In this document: positions 17,528-25,714 of the stretch, in pieces
How the letters are laid out: every line of letters starts with the position of its first letter
How positions within the stretch are numbered: position 1 is the stretch's first letter
Source of the DNA: UBA4971 sp029551185
GTDB taxonomy: Bacteria; Bacillota; SHA-98; UBA4971
NCBI GenBank assembly: GCA_035593725.1
Contig: DAOSZN010000008.1
Coordinates: 16,298 to 80,297, forward strand
DNA: 64,000 nucleotides
Reading direction: 5' to 3'
The notes under the pieces: generated by a model
Told to the model about the DNA's origin: nothing
Databases searched by the model: none
What the model saw: only the letters and a program-made list of their open reading frames with translations
Program-made: the position numbers and the translations under genes

Positions 17528-18277
17528 TTGCGGAGGCGTATCGTTGCAGGAAACTGGAAGATGTCGAAGACTGTAGATGAGGCTGTGACTCTTGTTACCG
17601 ATTTGAAGGGCCTGGTCAAAGATGTGACAGATGTGGAGATCGTGGTTTGCCCTCCGTTCACTGCCCTTAGTGCTGTTCGTGAGGCGCTGCGAGGCAGCAA
17701 TATTGAGCTTGCAGCCCAGAACATGCATTGGGAAGATGAAGGCGCTTTCACAGGTGAAGTATCTCCGGTAATGCTTAGGAATCTCGGGTGCAAGTACGTT
17801 ATTCTTGGACACTCTGAGAGACGTACATATTTCGGTGAAACTGACGAATGGGTAAACAGAAAAGTAAAATCCGCCTTATCACACGGGTTGCTCCCGATAA
17901 TCTGCGTCGGAGAAACTTTAAAGGAACGCGAAGAAGGCAAGACTGAAGAGGTAGTGACAAGGCAGACGAAGGCAGCTCTTGACGGCATAAAGACGAATGG
18001 GGCTGAGCGCATAGTAATAGCGTATGAGCCTGTTTGGGCAATAGGCACAGGCCGCACTGCATCAGCTGATGAGGCGAACAGGGTAATCCGCATTATAAGA
18101 AGCGTTGTAGCTGAGGTTTTCAATTCCCGGATTGCAGACGAGATCAGAATACAGTACGGCGGGAGCGTTAAGCCTGGCAATGCAGGCGAGTTGTTCCGTC
18201 AATCAGATATAGACGGTGCACTTGTAGGAGGCGCAAGTCTGAAGGCGGCTGATTTTGCTGCTATAGTAAAGGCTTGA
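17528..18277 (+). CDS. tpiA: Triose-phosphate isomerase
   Basis: 249 residues, TTG start behind TAGGGGTGAGAG (MRRRIVAGNWKM). Catalytic Lys in AGNWKM, electrophile His in LGHSERR, catalytic Glu in AYEPVWAIGTG, phosphate loop YGGSVKPGN. It interconverts dihydroxyacetone-P and glyceraldehyde-3-P. In most Firmicute operons gpmI follows; here the next gene is eno. Confidence 0.98.
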   Translation: MRRRIVAGNWKMSKTVDEAVTLVTDLKGLVKDVTDVEIVVCPPFTALSAVREALRGSNIELAAQNMHWEDEGAFTGEVSPVMLRNLGCKYVILGHSERRTYFGETDEWVNRKVKSALSHGLLPIICVGETLKEREEGKTEEVVTRQTKAALDGIKTNGAERIVIAYEPVWAIGTGRTASADEANRVIRIIRSVVAEVFNSRIADEIRIQYGGSVKPGNAGELFRQSDIDGALVGGASLKAADFAAIVKA

Positions 18278-18344
18278 CTTATGAGACGCTGATCAGGGAA
18301 GGTACGCGGGTATCTAGGCTGAGACCTTGGAAAGGGGTAGTCGG

Positions 18345-19622
18345 ATGACGATTATTGTAGATGTATATGCGCGGGAGATCCTCGATTCCCGAGGCAATCC
18401 AACAGTGGAGGCAGAAGTCACCTTAGCTGACGGCAGTATAGGGCGGGCGGCTGTGCCTTCCGGGGCTTCCACAGGTTCCTATGAGGCGCTTGAGCTTCGT
18501 GACGGTGACAAGCGTCGCTACGGCGGTAAAGGCGTAGAGAAGGCAGTCGCCAATATCAATGATACGATTGGGCCCGAGCTCGAGGGTTTTGACGCCACAG
18601 AGCAAATGGAAATAGATAATCTCATGATAGAGTTAGATGGCACACCTAATAAGGAAAAACTAGGTGCAAACGCAATTCTTGCCGTATCCCTTGCATGCGC
18701 CAAAGCTGCTGCAAAATCCCTTGGGCTCCCATTGTATCGCTACATCGGAGGAACGTGGGCCCATGTCTTGCCTGTGCCTCTCATGAATATCCTAAACGGT
18801 GGGGCTCATGCTGACAATAACGTGGATATTCAGGAGTTTATGATAGCTCCGGTAGGCGCAGTCACTTTTGCTGAAGCTCTTCGCATGGGTGCTGAGGTCT
18901 TCCACAGCCTTCGCAGTGTAGTCAGGAAGAAGGGCCTGAACACGGCAGTCGGGGATGAAGGCGGCATAGCTCCGGATCTTAAGTCTAACGATGAGGCTTT
19001 GGATCTGATAGTAAACGCCATAGAAGTCGCAGGTTACAAGCCAGGCGAGGAAGTCCTGATAGCCTTGGATGCTGCAGCATCTGAAATGTACAAGGAAGGC
19101 GTGTACGTTTTTGAAGGCGAGGGCAAAAAACGTAGCAGTGATGAGATGGTAGGGTTCTGGGCGGATCTTGTCAGCAAGTATCCCATCATATCTATTGAAG
19201 ACGGTCTTGCCGAAGATGATTGGGATGGCTGGAAGAAGATGACTGAGGCAATAGGCGGTCGCGTGCAAATTGTCGGTGATGACCTCTTTGTCACAAATAC
19301 CGAGAGAATCGAAAGAGGTATCAAGAGCGGGGTCGCGAACTCAGTCCTTATCAAGGTAAACCAGATTGGCACTCTTACTGAGACGTTGGCCGCAATTGAT
19401 ATGGCGCATCGCGCCGGGTATACCGCTGTCGTATCCCATCGCTCAGGTGAGACGGAAGATGTAACCATTGCCCATATAGCAGTCGCGACAAACAGCGGTC
19501 AAATAAAGACCGGCGCCCCTTCTCGTACAGATAGGGTAGCAAAGTATAATGAACTCCTCAGAATCGAGGATTTGCTGGATGAGGCTTCAGAGTATGCGGG
19601 GCGCGCTGGATTCCGGGTATAG
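18345..19622 (+). CDS. eno: Enolase
   Basis: 425 residues from the ATG at 18345, with AAAGGGG about 9 nt upstream; an in-frame TTG at 18327 lacks a ribosome site and would extend beyond the family N-terminus (ARE-ILDSRGNPT). Seen: SGASTGSYEALELRDGD, the metal ligands in DEGGIAPDL, SIEDGLAEDDWDGW and GDDLFVTN, and SHRSGETED near the active-site lid. It dehydrates 2-phosphoglycerate to PEP. It is the last gene of the cggR operon. A stem (GGGCGCTG 19651-19658 with CAGCGCCC 19685-19692) follows but lacks a clear U-run after it. Confidence 0.98.
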   Translation: MTIIVDVYAREILDSRGNPTVEAEVTLADGSIGRAAVPSGASTGSYEALELRDGDKRRYGGKGVEKAVANINDTIGPELEGFDATEQMEIDNLMIELDGTPNKEKLGANAILAVSLACAKAAAKSLGLPLYRYIGGTWAHVLPVPLMNILNGGAHADNNVDIQEFMIAPVGAVTFAEALRMGAEVFHSLRSVVRKKGLNTAVGDEGGIAPDLKSNDEALDLIVNAIEVAGYKPGEEVLIALDAAASEMYKEGVYVFEGEGKKRSSDEMVGFWADLVSKYPIISIEDGLAEDDWDGWKKMTEAIGGRVQIVGDDLFVTNTERIERGIKSGVANSVLIKVNQIGTLTETLAAIDMAHRAGYTAVVSHRSGETEDVTIAHIAVATNSGQIKTGAPSRTDRVAKYNELLRIEDLLDEASEYAGRAGFRV

Positions 19623-19961
19623 CCGGATATAACTGTTGGAGTGGAGAAGTGGGCGCTGTTTTTTTGAACTAAGCGACGGCAGGGCAGCGCCCCTAAGCAC
19701 CTTTGGATGTTCGGGATACGGTCACATTACAGAATCAACAAAGCAAGAAAGCCTCTGAATTCAGTTAGGCGCTGAAAGCTTAAATCCGGGAAGTATATGG
19801 AAAACCCACTTGGAATAGACCGGCTTATGACTTGCAAACAACACAACTGCCATATTATGTAGTTTTGACTGTGCCTTGCTGCTTTGTATCCCGTGTGTTA
19901 GAATTTAAGGTAGTTTACTTGTAGGTTTTTTCTGAGCAGAATGTACTGGGGGTGGTGCTCC
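19623..19961. other. Intergenic region between eno and secG
   Basis: No coding potential seen. It contains the 8-bp inverted repeat 19651-19658/19685-19692, whose loop starts with a T7 run; it may be a weak or degenerate terminator of the glycolytic operon. A promoter candidate for secG lies near its right end (annotated separately). Confidence 0.5.
19876..19904 (+). promoter_or_regulatory. Candidate sigma-A promoter for secG
   Basis: TTGCTG (19876-19881) and TAGAAT (19899-19904) are separated by 17 nt. The -10 matches consensus at five of six positions, the -35 only at the TTG. It lies about 57 nt before the preferred secG start. Confidence 0.35.
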
Positions 19962-20183
19962 TTGCGCACGGGTCTTGTAGTGTTTCAATTCGTGATATCT
20001 ATAGTGCTGATTGCTATAGTGCTCCTTCAACCAAGTAAGGGGGAGGGGCTGGGTTCCATCGGCGGTGGAGGACGGCTGTTCTTCTCTAAGAATAAGAAAA
20101 TGGAAGAACTCCTGAGCAGAATGACTTCTGTAGTGGCAGTATTATTTTTAGTATCCTCAGTATTACTGACTGTAATAAGATAA
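19962..20183 (+). CDS. secG: Preprotein translocase subunit SecG
   Basis: 73 residues from a TTG at 19962, preferred because GGGGGTGG lies upstream at the right distance; an in-frame ATG at 19941 has no ribosome site and adds residues absent from relatives. Two transmembrane helices (about 2-20 and 51-71) flank the loop with LLQPSKGEGLGSIGGGG, the SecG signature. It associates with SecYE and aids protein export. The usual downstream neighbour rnr (RNase R) is absent; hppA follows. Confidence 0.92.
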   Translation: MRTGLVVFQFVISIVLIAIVLLQPSKGEGLGSIGGGGRLFFSKNKKMEELLSRMTSVVAVLFLVSSVLLTVIR

Positions 20184-20284
20184 GCAGTGTTTGTCGCGCT
20201 AAGATAGGATGTTAAGTGAGAAGCAGAAACAGAGCATAGCAGTCACGGAAAATTATAACGATGTTATATAGAGGTGAGTAGTTG

Positions 20285-22321
20285 ATGGCATCAATCGGTG
20301 CGTCTTCCATCTTGTACGCGACTTTAGCCGGTGGTATAGGCATTCTTTTTGTTATTTATCTTGTGCAGTATGTTATGAAAAAGGATCCGGGAGATGAAAC
20401 GATACAGGAATTGTCAGGCGCCATACATGAAGGCGCCATGGCTTTTTTAAGACGTGAATATAAAGTTGTTCTTATTTTCATTGCTGTTCTTTTCGTAGTT
20501 CTCTCTTTTGCTATTAACGTTCATACTGCAATAGCTTTTCTTGTAGGAGCGATAACATCGGTTTCTGCAGGATACGTAGGGATGAAGATTGCCACAGCTG
20601 CTAACGGGAGAACCACCCAGGCTGCAAGCGGTGGTTTTAATGAAGCGCTAAGAGTGGCATTTCCCGGTGGGGCAGTCATGGGGATGTACGTAGTCAGTAT
20701 CGGGTTATTCTCTCTGTCTCTTGTCTATTACATAATGGCGAAATTACCCGGCGGAGATGTGTTCTCTGCAATAGAGTTGATATCCGGATTCAGTATGGGC
20801 GCGAGCCTTGTGGCGTTATTTGCGAGGGTTGCAGGAGGTATATATACCAAAGCTGCTGATGTCGGTGCAGACCTTGTGGGTAAAGTGGAAAAAGGTATTC
20901 CTGAAGATGACCCAAGGAACCCTGCAGTTATCGCTGACCTTGTAGGTGATAATGTAGGGGACGTGGCAGGGATGGGCGCTGACCTTTATGAATCCTATGT
21001 AGGTGCAATTGTATCAGCTCTTGTTATTGCTACCGCAACAGGTTTGTCCGGCCCTGACAGCTTTAAGAGAATCATGTTTGCCCTTGGTTTGGCAAGTATG
21101 GGAATTATTGTTTCGATTATCGGAACATTCTTTGTCAGAACCGGCGAGACAGAAGGCGACCCGGGAGCAGCCTTGCGGACCGGGACTTTCGTAAGCGCCG
21201 GGTTGGCGATCGTCGGAGCCTTTCTTTTAAGCAAGTATTACTATGGTGAGCTCAGCGTGTTTTGGGCAGCCTTATTCGGTCTCTTATCAGGTATGGTTAT
21301 TGGACAGACCGCTGAAAAGTACACATCCGGAAAGGCAGTGGAAGATCTTGCAGAGACATGCCGCACCGGAGCTGCTACGAATATTATCGGCGGATTTGCT
21401 CTGAGCATGCGCAGCACGGTAGTGCCTCTCATTTTCATTGCCATTTCCACACTGGTTTCATTCTACACTGCAGGTGTCTACGGTATAGCCATTGCAGCGC
21501 TTGGAATGCTTTCTACCGCAGGAATGACGGTTTCCGTTGACGCATATGGACCAATATCAGATAACGCAGGCGGGATTGCTGAGATGGCGCAGATGCCGCC
21601 CCATGTTCGGGAGGTAACTGATTCTTTGGACGCTGCCGGGAACACTACTGCAGCTATTGCCAAGGGTTTTGCAATTGGGTCCGCTGCCCTGACAGCGCTT
21701 GCTCTTTTCTTCGCATACGTTCATGCAGTGCAGCTTGATGTCATAGACCTATTGAGTGCTAAAGTTGTGGCAGGTGTTTTTATAGGCGCAATGGTGCCGT
21801 ATATCTTTGCTTCAGCTGTCATGGACGCTGTAGGGCGCGCTGCGTTTAAAGTCGTTGAAGAAGTCAGAAGGCAATTTGCTGAAATTCCCGGACTTATGGA
21901 AGGCAAAGGGAAGGCAGATTATGCCCGGTGCGTAGACATTACTACTGCTGCTGCACTCCGTGAGATGGTAGGTCCCGGACTTGTCGGAGTGCTTATTCCT
22001 CTTTTGATTGGGATATTCTTGGGGCCTGAAACTCTAGGCGGTGTCCTGGCAGGAGCTTTAGCAACCGGTGTACCTTTGGCAATTCAGCTTGCAAATGCAG
22101 GCGGTGCCTGGGACAATGCTAAGAAGTACATAGAAGCCGGCAATCTCGGAGGCAAGGGTACGCCTATTCATGCTGCTGCAGTCATCGGCGACACGGTAGG
22201 GGATCCTTTTAAGGATACTGCTGCGCCTGCCATGAATATTTTGATCAAGTTGATGACTGTAGTCGCGCTTGTTTTTGCCCCGCTAATCTTACATCTAAAC
22301 GGACTCGTCGGGTTATTCTAA
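20285..22321 (+). CDS. hppA: Membrane-bound ion-translocating pyrophosphatase (K+-dependent type)
   Basis: 678 residues, ATG at 20285 behind AGAGGTGAG; about 15-16 transmembrane segments. Active-site motifs DVGADLVGKVE, DDPRNPAVIADLVGDNVGD and, near the end, GDTVGDPFKDTAAPA bind Mg-PPi. The cytoplasmic motif GNTTAAIAKG has Ala where K+-independent enzymes have Lys, so it should need K+. ADLYESYVGA keeps the semi-conserved Glu in the position typical of Na+-pumping PPases; in plant-type K+-dependent H+-PPases it is shifted one helical turn. Na+ transport is therefore a reasonable inference. It couples PPi hydrolysis to a membrane ion gradient. Confidence 0.96.
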   Translation: MASIGASSILYATLAGGIGILFVIYLVQYVMKKDPGDETIQELSGAIHEGAMAFLRREYKVVLIFIAVLFVVLSFAINVHTAIAFLVGAITSVSAGYVGMKIATAANGRTTQAASGGFNEALRVAFPGGAVMGMYVVSIGLFSLSLVYYIMAKLPGGDVFSAIELISGFSMGASLVALFARVAGGIYTKAADVGADLVGKVEKGIPEDDPRNPAVIADLVGDNVGDVAGMGADLYESYVGAIVSALVIATATGLSGPDSFKRIMFALGLASMGIIVSIIGTFFVRTGETEGDPGAALRTGTFVSAGLAIVGAFLLSKYYYGELSVFWAALFGLLSGMVIGQTAEKYTSGKAVEDLAETCRTGAATNIIGGFALSMRSTVVPLIFIAISTLVSFYTAGVYGIAIAALGMLSTAGMTVSVDAYGPISDNAGGIAEMAQMPPHVREVTDSLDAAGNTTAAIAKGFAIGSAALTALALFFAYVHAVQLDVIDLLSAKVVAGVFIGAMVPYIFASAVMDAVGRAAFKVVEEVRRQFAEIPGLMEGKGKADYARCVDITTAAALREMVGPGLVGVLIPLLIGIFLGPETLGGVLAGALATGVPLAIQLANAGGAWDNAKKYIEAGNLGGKGTPIHAAAVIGDTVGDPFKDTAAPAMNILIKLMTVVALVFAPLILHLNGLVGLF

Positions 22322-22381
22322 ATAGATAGGCGGGTACGATACGGGCTGACAGGATTGAAATAAACGGAGTTTAAGCTCTAT

Positions 22382-22413
22382 GCCTCGGGTCACCCGGCCC
22401 GGGGCGTGCTTTT
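22382..22413 (+). terminator. Rho-independent terminator after hppA
   Basis: GCCTCGGG (22382-22389) pairs with CCCGGGGC (22398-22405) with one G-U pair, followed by GTGCTTTTC. Confidence 0.7.
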
Positions 22414-22530
22414 CTTAACTGATGTATGCCTTCATTGTTTGTGTCGGCGGACGGGGAGGACATCAGGCAAAAAACATGAATACACAAAACTCAAGTAACG
22501 TACTTGGATGTTATTGAGGGGGAGTTATAT

Positions 22531-23082
22531 ATGGACAGGGAGGATGCGTTAAAACTTGTTAAACAGCATGTGAAAACGAGGAATTTGATAAAACACATGC
22601 TTGCTACAGAGGCTGTTATGGCATCTCTCGCAAGACATCTTGGTGAAGATGAGGAGAAATGGGCACTTGCCGGCTTGCTCCATGATATTGACTATGACAA
22701 GACTTCAGATGATCCGGATCGTCATAGCATAGTAGGTGGCGCGCTCCTTGAAGAACTCGGGGTTGATGAGGACATTGTCTATGCGGTTAAGGCCCACAAC
22801 GAATGCCACGGACTCCCGAGACGTTCACTTCTTGACAAGGCTCTTTGGGCAGTAGATCCACTAACCGGGCTGCTGGTGGCAGCTGCGCTCATCCATCCTG
22901 AGAAGAAACTAAATGCCATCGACGTAGGTTTCGTGATGAATAGATTCAAAGAATCCTCATTTGCACGAGGGGCGAACAGAGATCAGATGAAGTCATGTTC
23001 TGAACTAGGCCTTACCCTTGAAGAATTCATAGAAATCGGCCTTGTGGCTATGCAGGGCATCTCGTCTGAGCTGGGGTTGTGA
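22531..23082 (+). CDS. HD-domain hydrolase (HDIG-type, COG2316-like)
   Basis: 183 residues from the ATG at 22531 with GAGGGGGAG upstream; an in-frame TTG at 22504 is less likely. An HD metal site is visible: His in the N-terminal helix region NLIKHMLATE, the paired HD in LAGLLHDIDYDK, His in DDPDRHSIVGG, and AHNECHG with a distal VDPLTGLLVAAAL. This fits a stand-alone HD hydrolase such as a nucleotidase or a cyclic-nucleotide phosphodiesterase relative; the substrate is unknown. It sits between hppA and smpB where rnr would be expected. Confidence 0.85.
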   Translation: MDREDALKLVKQHVKTRNLIKHMLATEAVMASLARHLGEDEEKWALAGLLHDIDYDKTSDDPDRHSIVGGALLEELGVDEDIVYAVKAHNECHGLPRRSLLDKALWAVDPLTGLLVAAALIHPEKKLNAIDVGFVMNRFKESSFARGANRDQMKSCSELGLTLEEFIEIGLVAMQGISSELGL

Positions 23083-23296
23083 CTATTCTGTTCGTGTTAC
23101 GTTCATGGTCAGGTTTTGTGTTGTCCCACGCGAGAAAATGATAGAACAAGTGAACGTTGCCTTGCGGTAAAATGCGCTGATAATGAAAACCGGCCTTTGC
23201 AAGACGCAACCGGGTCAGCGGGTACGGAAGGGTCTCCTCAGGGTCTCTTGAACCACAGGATCCCTCATGCTATAATTGGCATGCAGGTGAGACAGT

Positions 23297-23758
23297 TTGG
23301 CGAATACTAAAATTGTTGCAACAAATCGAAAAGCGTACCATGATTATCATGTGGACGAGACATATGAAGCCGGGATTGCCCTTACCGGGACAGAGATTAA
23401 GTCAGTCAGGCAAGGGATGGTGAGCCTGCGCGACAGTTTTGCCAGAGTGGAAAATGGTGAGGTTTTCTTATATGATATGCATGTAAGCCCTTATGATGCA
23501 GGCAATAGATATAACCATGAACCGCGGCGCACAAGGAAACTGTTACTTCATAAAGCTGAGATACGAAGGCTTGCCACAAAGACACAAGAGAAGGGCTTTA
23601 CATTGATTCCGCTGAAAGCGTACTTGAAAGGCGGCCGTGCTAAGGTAGAGATTGCCCTTGCTAAAGGAAAGAGGCTTTTCGATAAGAGAGAAGACATCAA
23701 GAAGCGGGATGTTATGAGGCAAGTTGACCGGGCAATCAAGGACAGGGGACAGTACTAG
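23297..23758 (+). CDS. smpB: SsrA-binding protein SmpB
   Basis: 153 residues, TTG start behind CAGGTGAG. Signature KIVATNRKAYHDY at the N-terminus, GIALTGTEIKSVRQG, SPYDAGNRYNHEPRRTRKLLLHK, and the C-terminal basic tail KKRDVMRQVDRAIKDRGQY, which enters the ribosomal A-site path. It delivers tmRNA to stalled ribosomes. Its RNA partner starts 57 nt downstream. Confidence 0.98.
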   Translation: MANTKIVATNRKAYHDYHVDETYEAGIALTGTEIKSVRQGMVSLRDSFARVENGEVFLYDMHVSPYDAGNRYNHEPRRTRKLLLHKAEIRRLATKTQEKGFTLIPLKAYLKGGRAKVEIALAKGKRLFDKREDIKKRDVMRQVDRAIKDRGQY

Positions 23759-23815
23759 ACCCTGACAGCTTGAAAAGAGAGTAATTCTGACAATCAGAGA
23801 GACGATAAAGTTTGT

Positions 23816-24170
23816 GGGGGCGATATGGTTTCGACGGGGAGCTGTGACGACAAGGGTAGCGAGCCGAGATCCCGCCGACCTCGTAAAACGGTGGAACGCA
23901 CGATAAGTGCCAACAACGATTACGCTTACGCTGCTTAAATAAAGTAGCCGTCCAATCCGGGCTCATCCTGGGAGACCGGTGCGGGCGTCAAATAAACCAG
24001 GACGCTCTCGGGTCCAATTCTCGGAGGACTTGAGCTAAGATCATCGAGATAGCCCATGAGGAACCGGCGTAGGGGTGCCTCTTGTGCGAAACTAAAATCC
24101 TGCGCTACGCTCGTAGAAGCTCTTCGAGTTGCCTCTTCGGACGCGGGTTCGATTCCCGCCGCCTCCACCA
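23816..24170 (+). ncRNA. ssrA: tmRNA (one-piece), tag peptide ANNDYAYAA
   Basis: The 5' end GGGGGCGATATGG and 3' end CGCCTCCACCA form a 7-bp acceptor stem with an encoded CCA. The T-arm GGGTTCGATTCCCGC is at the 3' end. The tag frame reads from GCC at 23909 to the stop TAA at 23936-23938 and gives ANNDYAYAA. The 5' region TGGTTTCGACGGGG is standard for one-piece tmRNA. It rescues ribosomes on broken mRNA with SmpB (directly upstream) and marks products for proteolysis. The final YAA differs slightly from the common LAA ending. Confidence 0.97.
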
Positions 24171-24441
24171 GTTCTTGCATGGATTATCCCCCGACCTTTC
24201 CATCTCTTCCATATGGCTTTCAGTAGCTCCTTTCGTTTTACCTTTTCATTTGGTCTTGATTCCGGTGCTGCATGCCCCATACCACCAATGATAGTTGATC
24301 TTCCGGAGGAGGATGAGGCCGGCTTGTAGAGCATGATATTCTTAGGCTCGGAATTATTCGATAGGATACAGGCAATAGAAGGACTTACCTGGCTGCTGAT
24401 GAATAAGTTTTCATAACAAGAATAACGAAAGGGACGAAAAC

Positions 24442-25593
24442 ATGAATAATTCCAGGCCCCGTGCCAGGGATATCGGAATCGACATCGGGATATTTGTGCC
24501 TGGCAGGTGGAATGCAATCACAGACGTGGGAGACGTAAAGGTCGGCCATGTAACGTTGATAAAAGGTGAGGGGAAACTGGTTCCGGGCCAAGGTCCTGTC
24601 AGGACCGGTGTAACCGTAATTCTCCCTCATGACGGCAACCTGTTCCAAGAAAAAGTCCCTGCAGCTTCATATGTTTTCAATGGATTTGGCAAGTCCATAG
24701 GTTTGCACCAGGTGAACGAGCTCGGCAACCTGGAAACGCCTATAGCGCTGACTAATACTCTCTGCGCCCCGCTTGTAGCCGATGCGTTGATTGAATGGTC
24801 CATAAGGAACAATCCTGAGATAGGCATCAATACCGGCACAGTCAACCCGGTCGTAGGCGAGGTAAACGACGGCATGCTCAATGACATCCAAGGCCGCCAT
24901 GTCAGGAAAGAACATGTATTCGAGGCAATCACAAGGGCAGAGTCAGGGCCTGTGGAAGAAGGGTCAGTCGGCGCAGGCACTGGGAGTTCCTGCATGGGCT
25001 GGAAAGGCGGCATAGGGACATCGTCACGGGTACTCCCTTATAACCTTGGTGGCTATACCGTAGGTGTATTGGTTCAAACTAACTTCGGAGGGATCCTGAC
25101 AATATGCGGGGCTCCTGTCGGACGAGAGCTGGGGCGCTACTCCTTCAAATGCGATTCTCGGTACGACGCGCCTGAAATCAAAGACTCCGAAAGCCCCGAC
25201 GGATCAGTAATGGTGATTGTGGCTTGCGATGCTCCGCTTGATCATAGACAGTTGCAGAGGCTGGCGAAAAGAGCAGGCCTCGGACTTGCCAGAACCGGAT
25301 TCTTCGGCAGTAACGGCTCAGGGGATTTCTTTATAGCCTTCTCCACTATAGAGCGTATTCTGCATAACGGCCCATTGACCCTTCAAACTGAGGTAGTATC
25401 CAACGATTCAATGTCCGCGCTGTTTTTGGCAGTAGTCGAAGCAACGGAAGAAGCTGTTATTAACTCGATACTTAAAGCCACTACCGTTATCGGACGGGAT
25501 GAGCGGACTTGTGATGCCATCGACATCCATCAGCTGCTTCAGGTTATGAAGAAGTATAACGCGCTTAACCGGAACGAAACAATCCTCCCATAG
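24442..25593 (+). CDS. P1/S58-family aminopeptidase (DmpA-like, self-cleaving Ntn hydrolase)
   Basis: 383 residues. Contains ITDVGDVKVGH, GVLVQTNFGG, GAGTGSSCMGWKGGIGTSSR and GAPVGREL, all typical of DmpA/BapA aminopeptidases. The autoprocessing site appears to be Gly254-Ser255 in SPDGSVMVIV, giving an alpha chain of 254 and a beta chain of 129 residues with Ser255 as N-terminal nucleophile, close to DmpA (249/126). It releases N-terminal residues from peptides, amides or beta-peptides; natural substrates are uncertain. No signal peptide, so cytoplasmic. It stands alone downstream of tmRNA, followed 121 nt later by an amylase-family gene. Confidence 0.9.
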   Translation: MNNSRPRARDIGIDIGIFVPGRWNAITDVGDVKVGHVTLIKGEGKLVPGQGPVRTGVTVILPHDGNLFQEKVPAASYVFNGFGKSIGLHQVNELGNLETPIALTNTLCAPLVADALIEWSIRNNPEIGINTGTVNPVVGEVNDGMLNDIQGRHVRKEHVFEAITRAESGPVEEGSVGAGTGSSCMGWKGGIGTSSRVLPYNLGGYTVGVLVQTNFGGILTICGAPVGRELGRYSFKCDSRYDAPEIKDSESPDGSVMVIVACDAPLDHRQLQRLAKRAGLGLARTGFFGSNGSGDFFIAFSTIERILHNGPLTLQTEVVSNDSMSALFLAVVEATEEAVINSILKATTVIGRDERTCDAIDIHQLLQVMKKYNALNRNETILP

Positions 25594-25714
25594 GACAGCA
25601 CAGATAGGAGGAATGGAGTAGGTTCCAGTCGAAGTATGTCTTGAAATTATATCCAGATGAGTCATGGAACGAGAACCAAGCGTAACCTGCGATAATGAGG
25701 GATAGGAGGCTACC

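Noticed and set aside
17425..18180. Antisense open frame of 251 codons opposite tpiA
   Set aside because: Shadow of a highly conserved gene; no recognisable protein features.
24150..24441. tmRNA 3' end as an integration site of a mobile island
   Set aside because: No integrase, no repeated copy of the tmRNA 3' end and no phage genes are seen downstream; the next genes look like ordinary metabolism.
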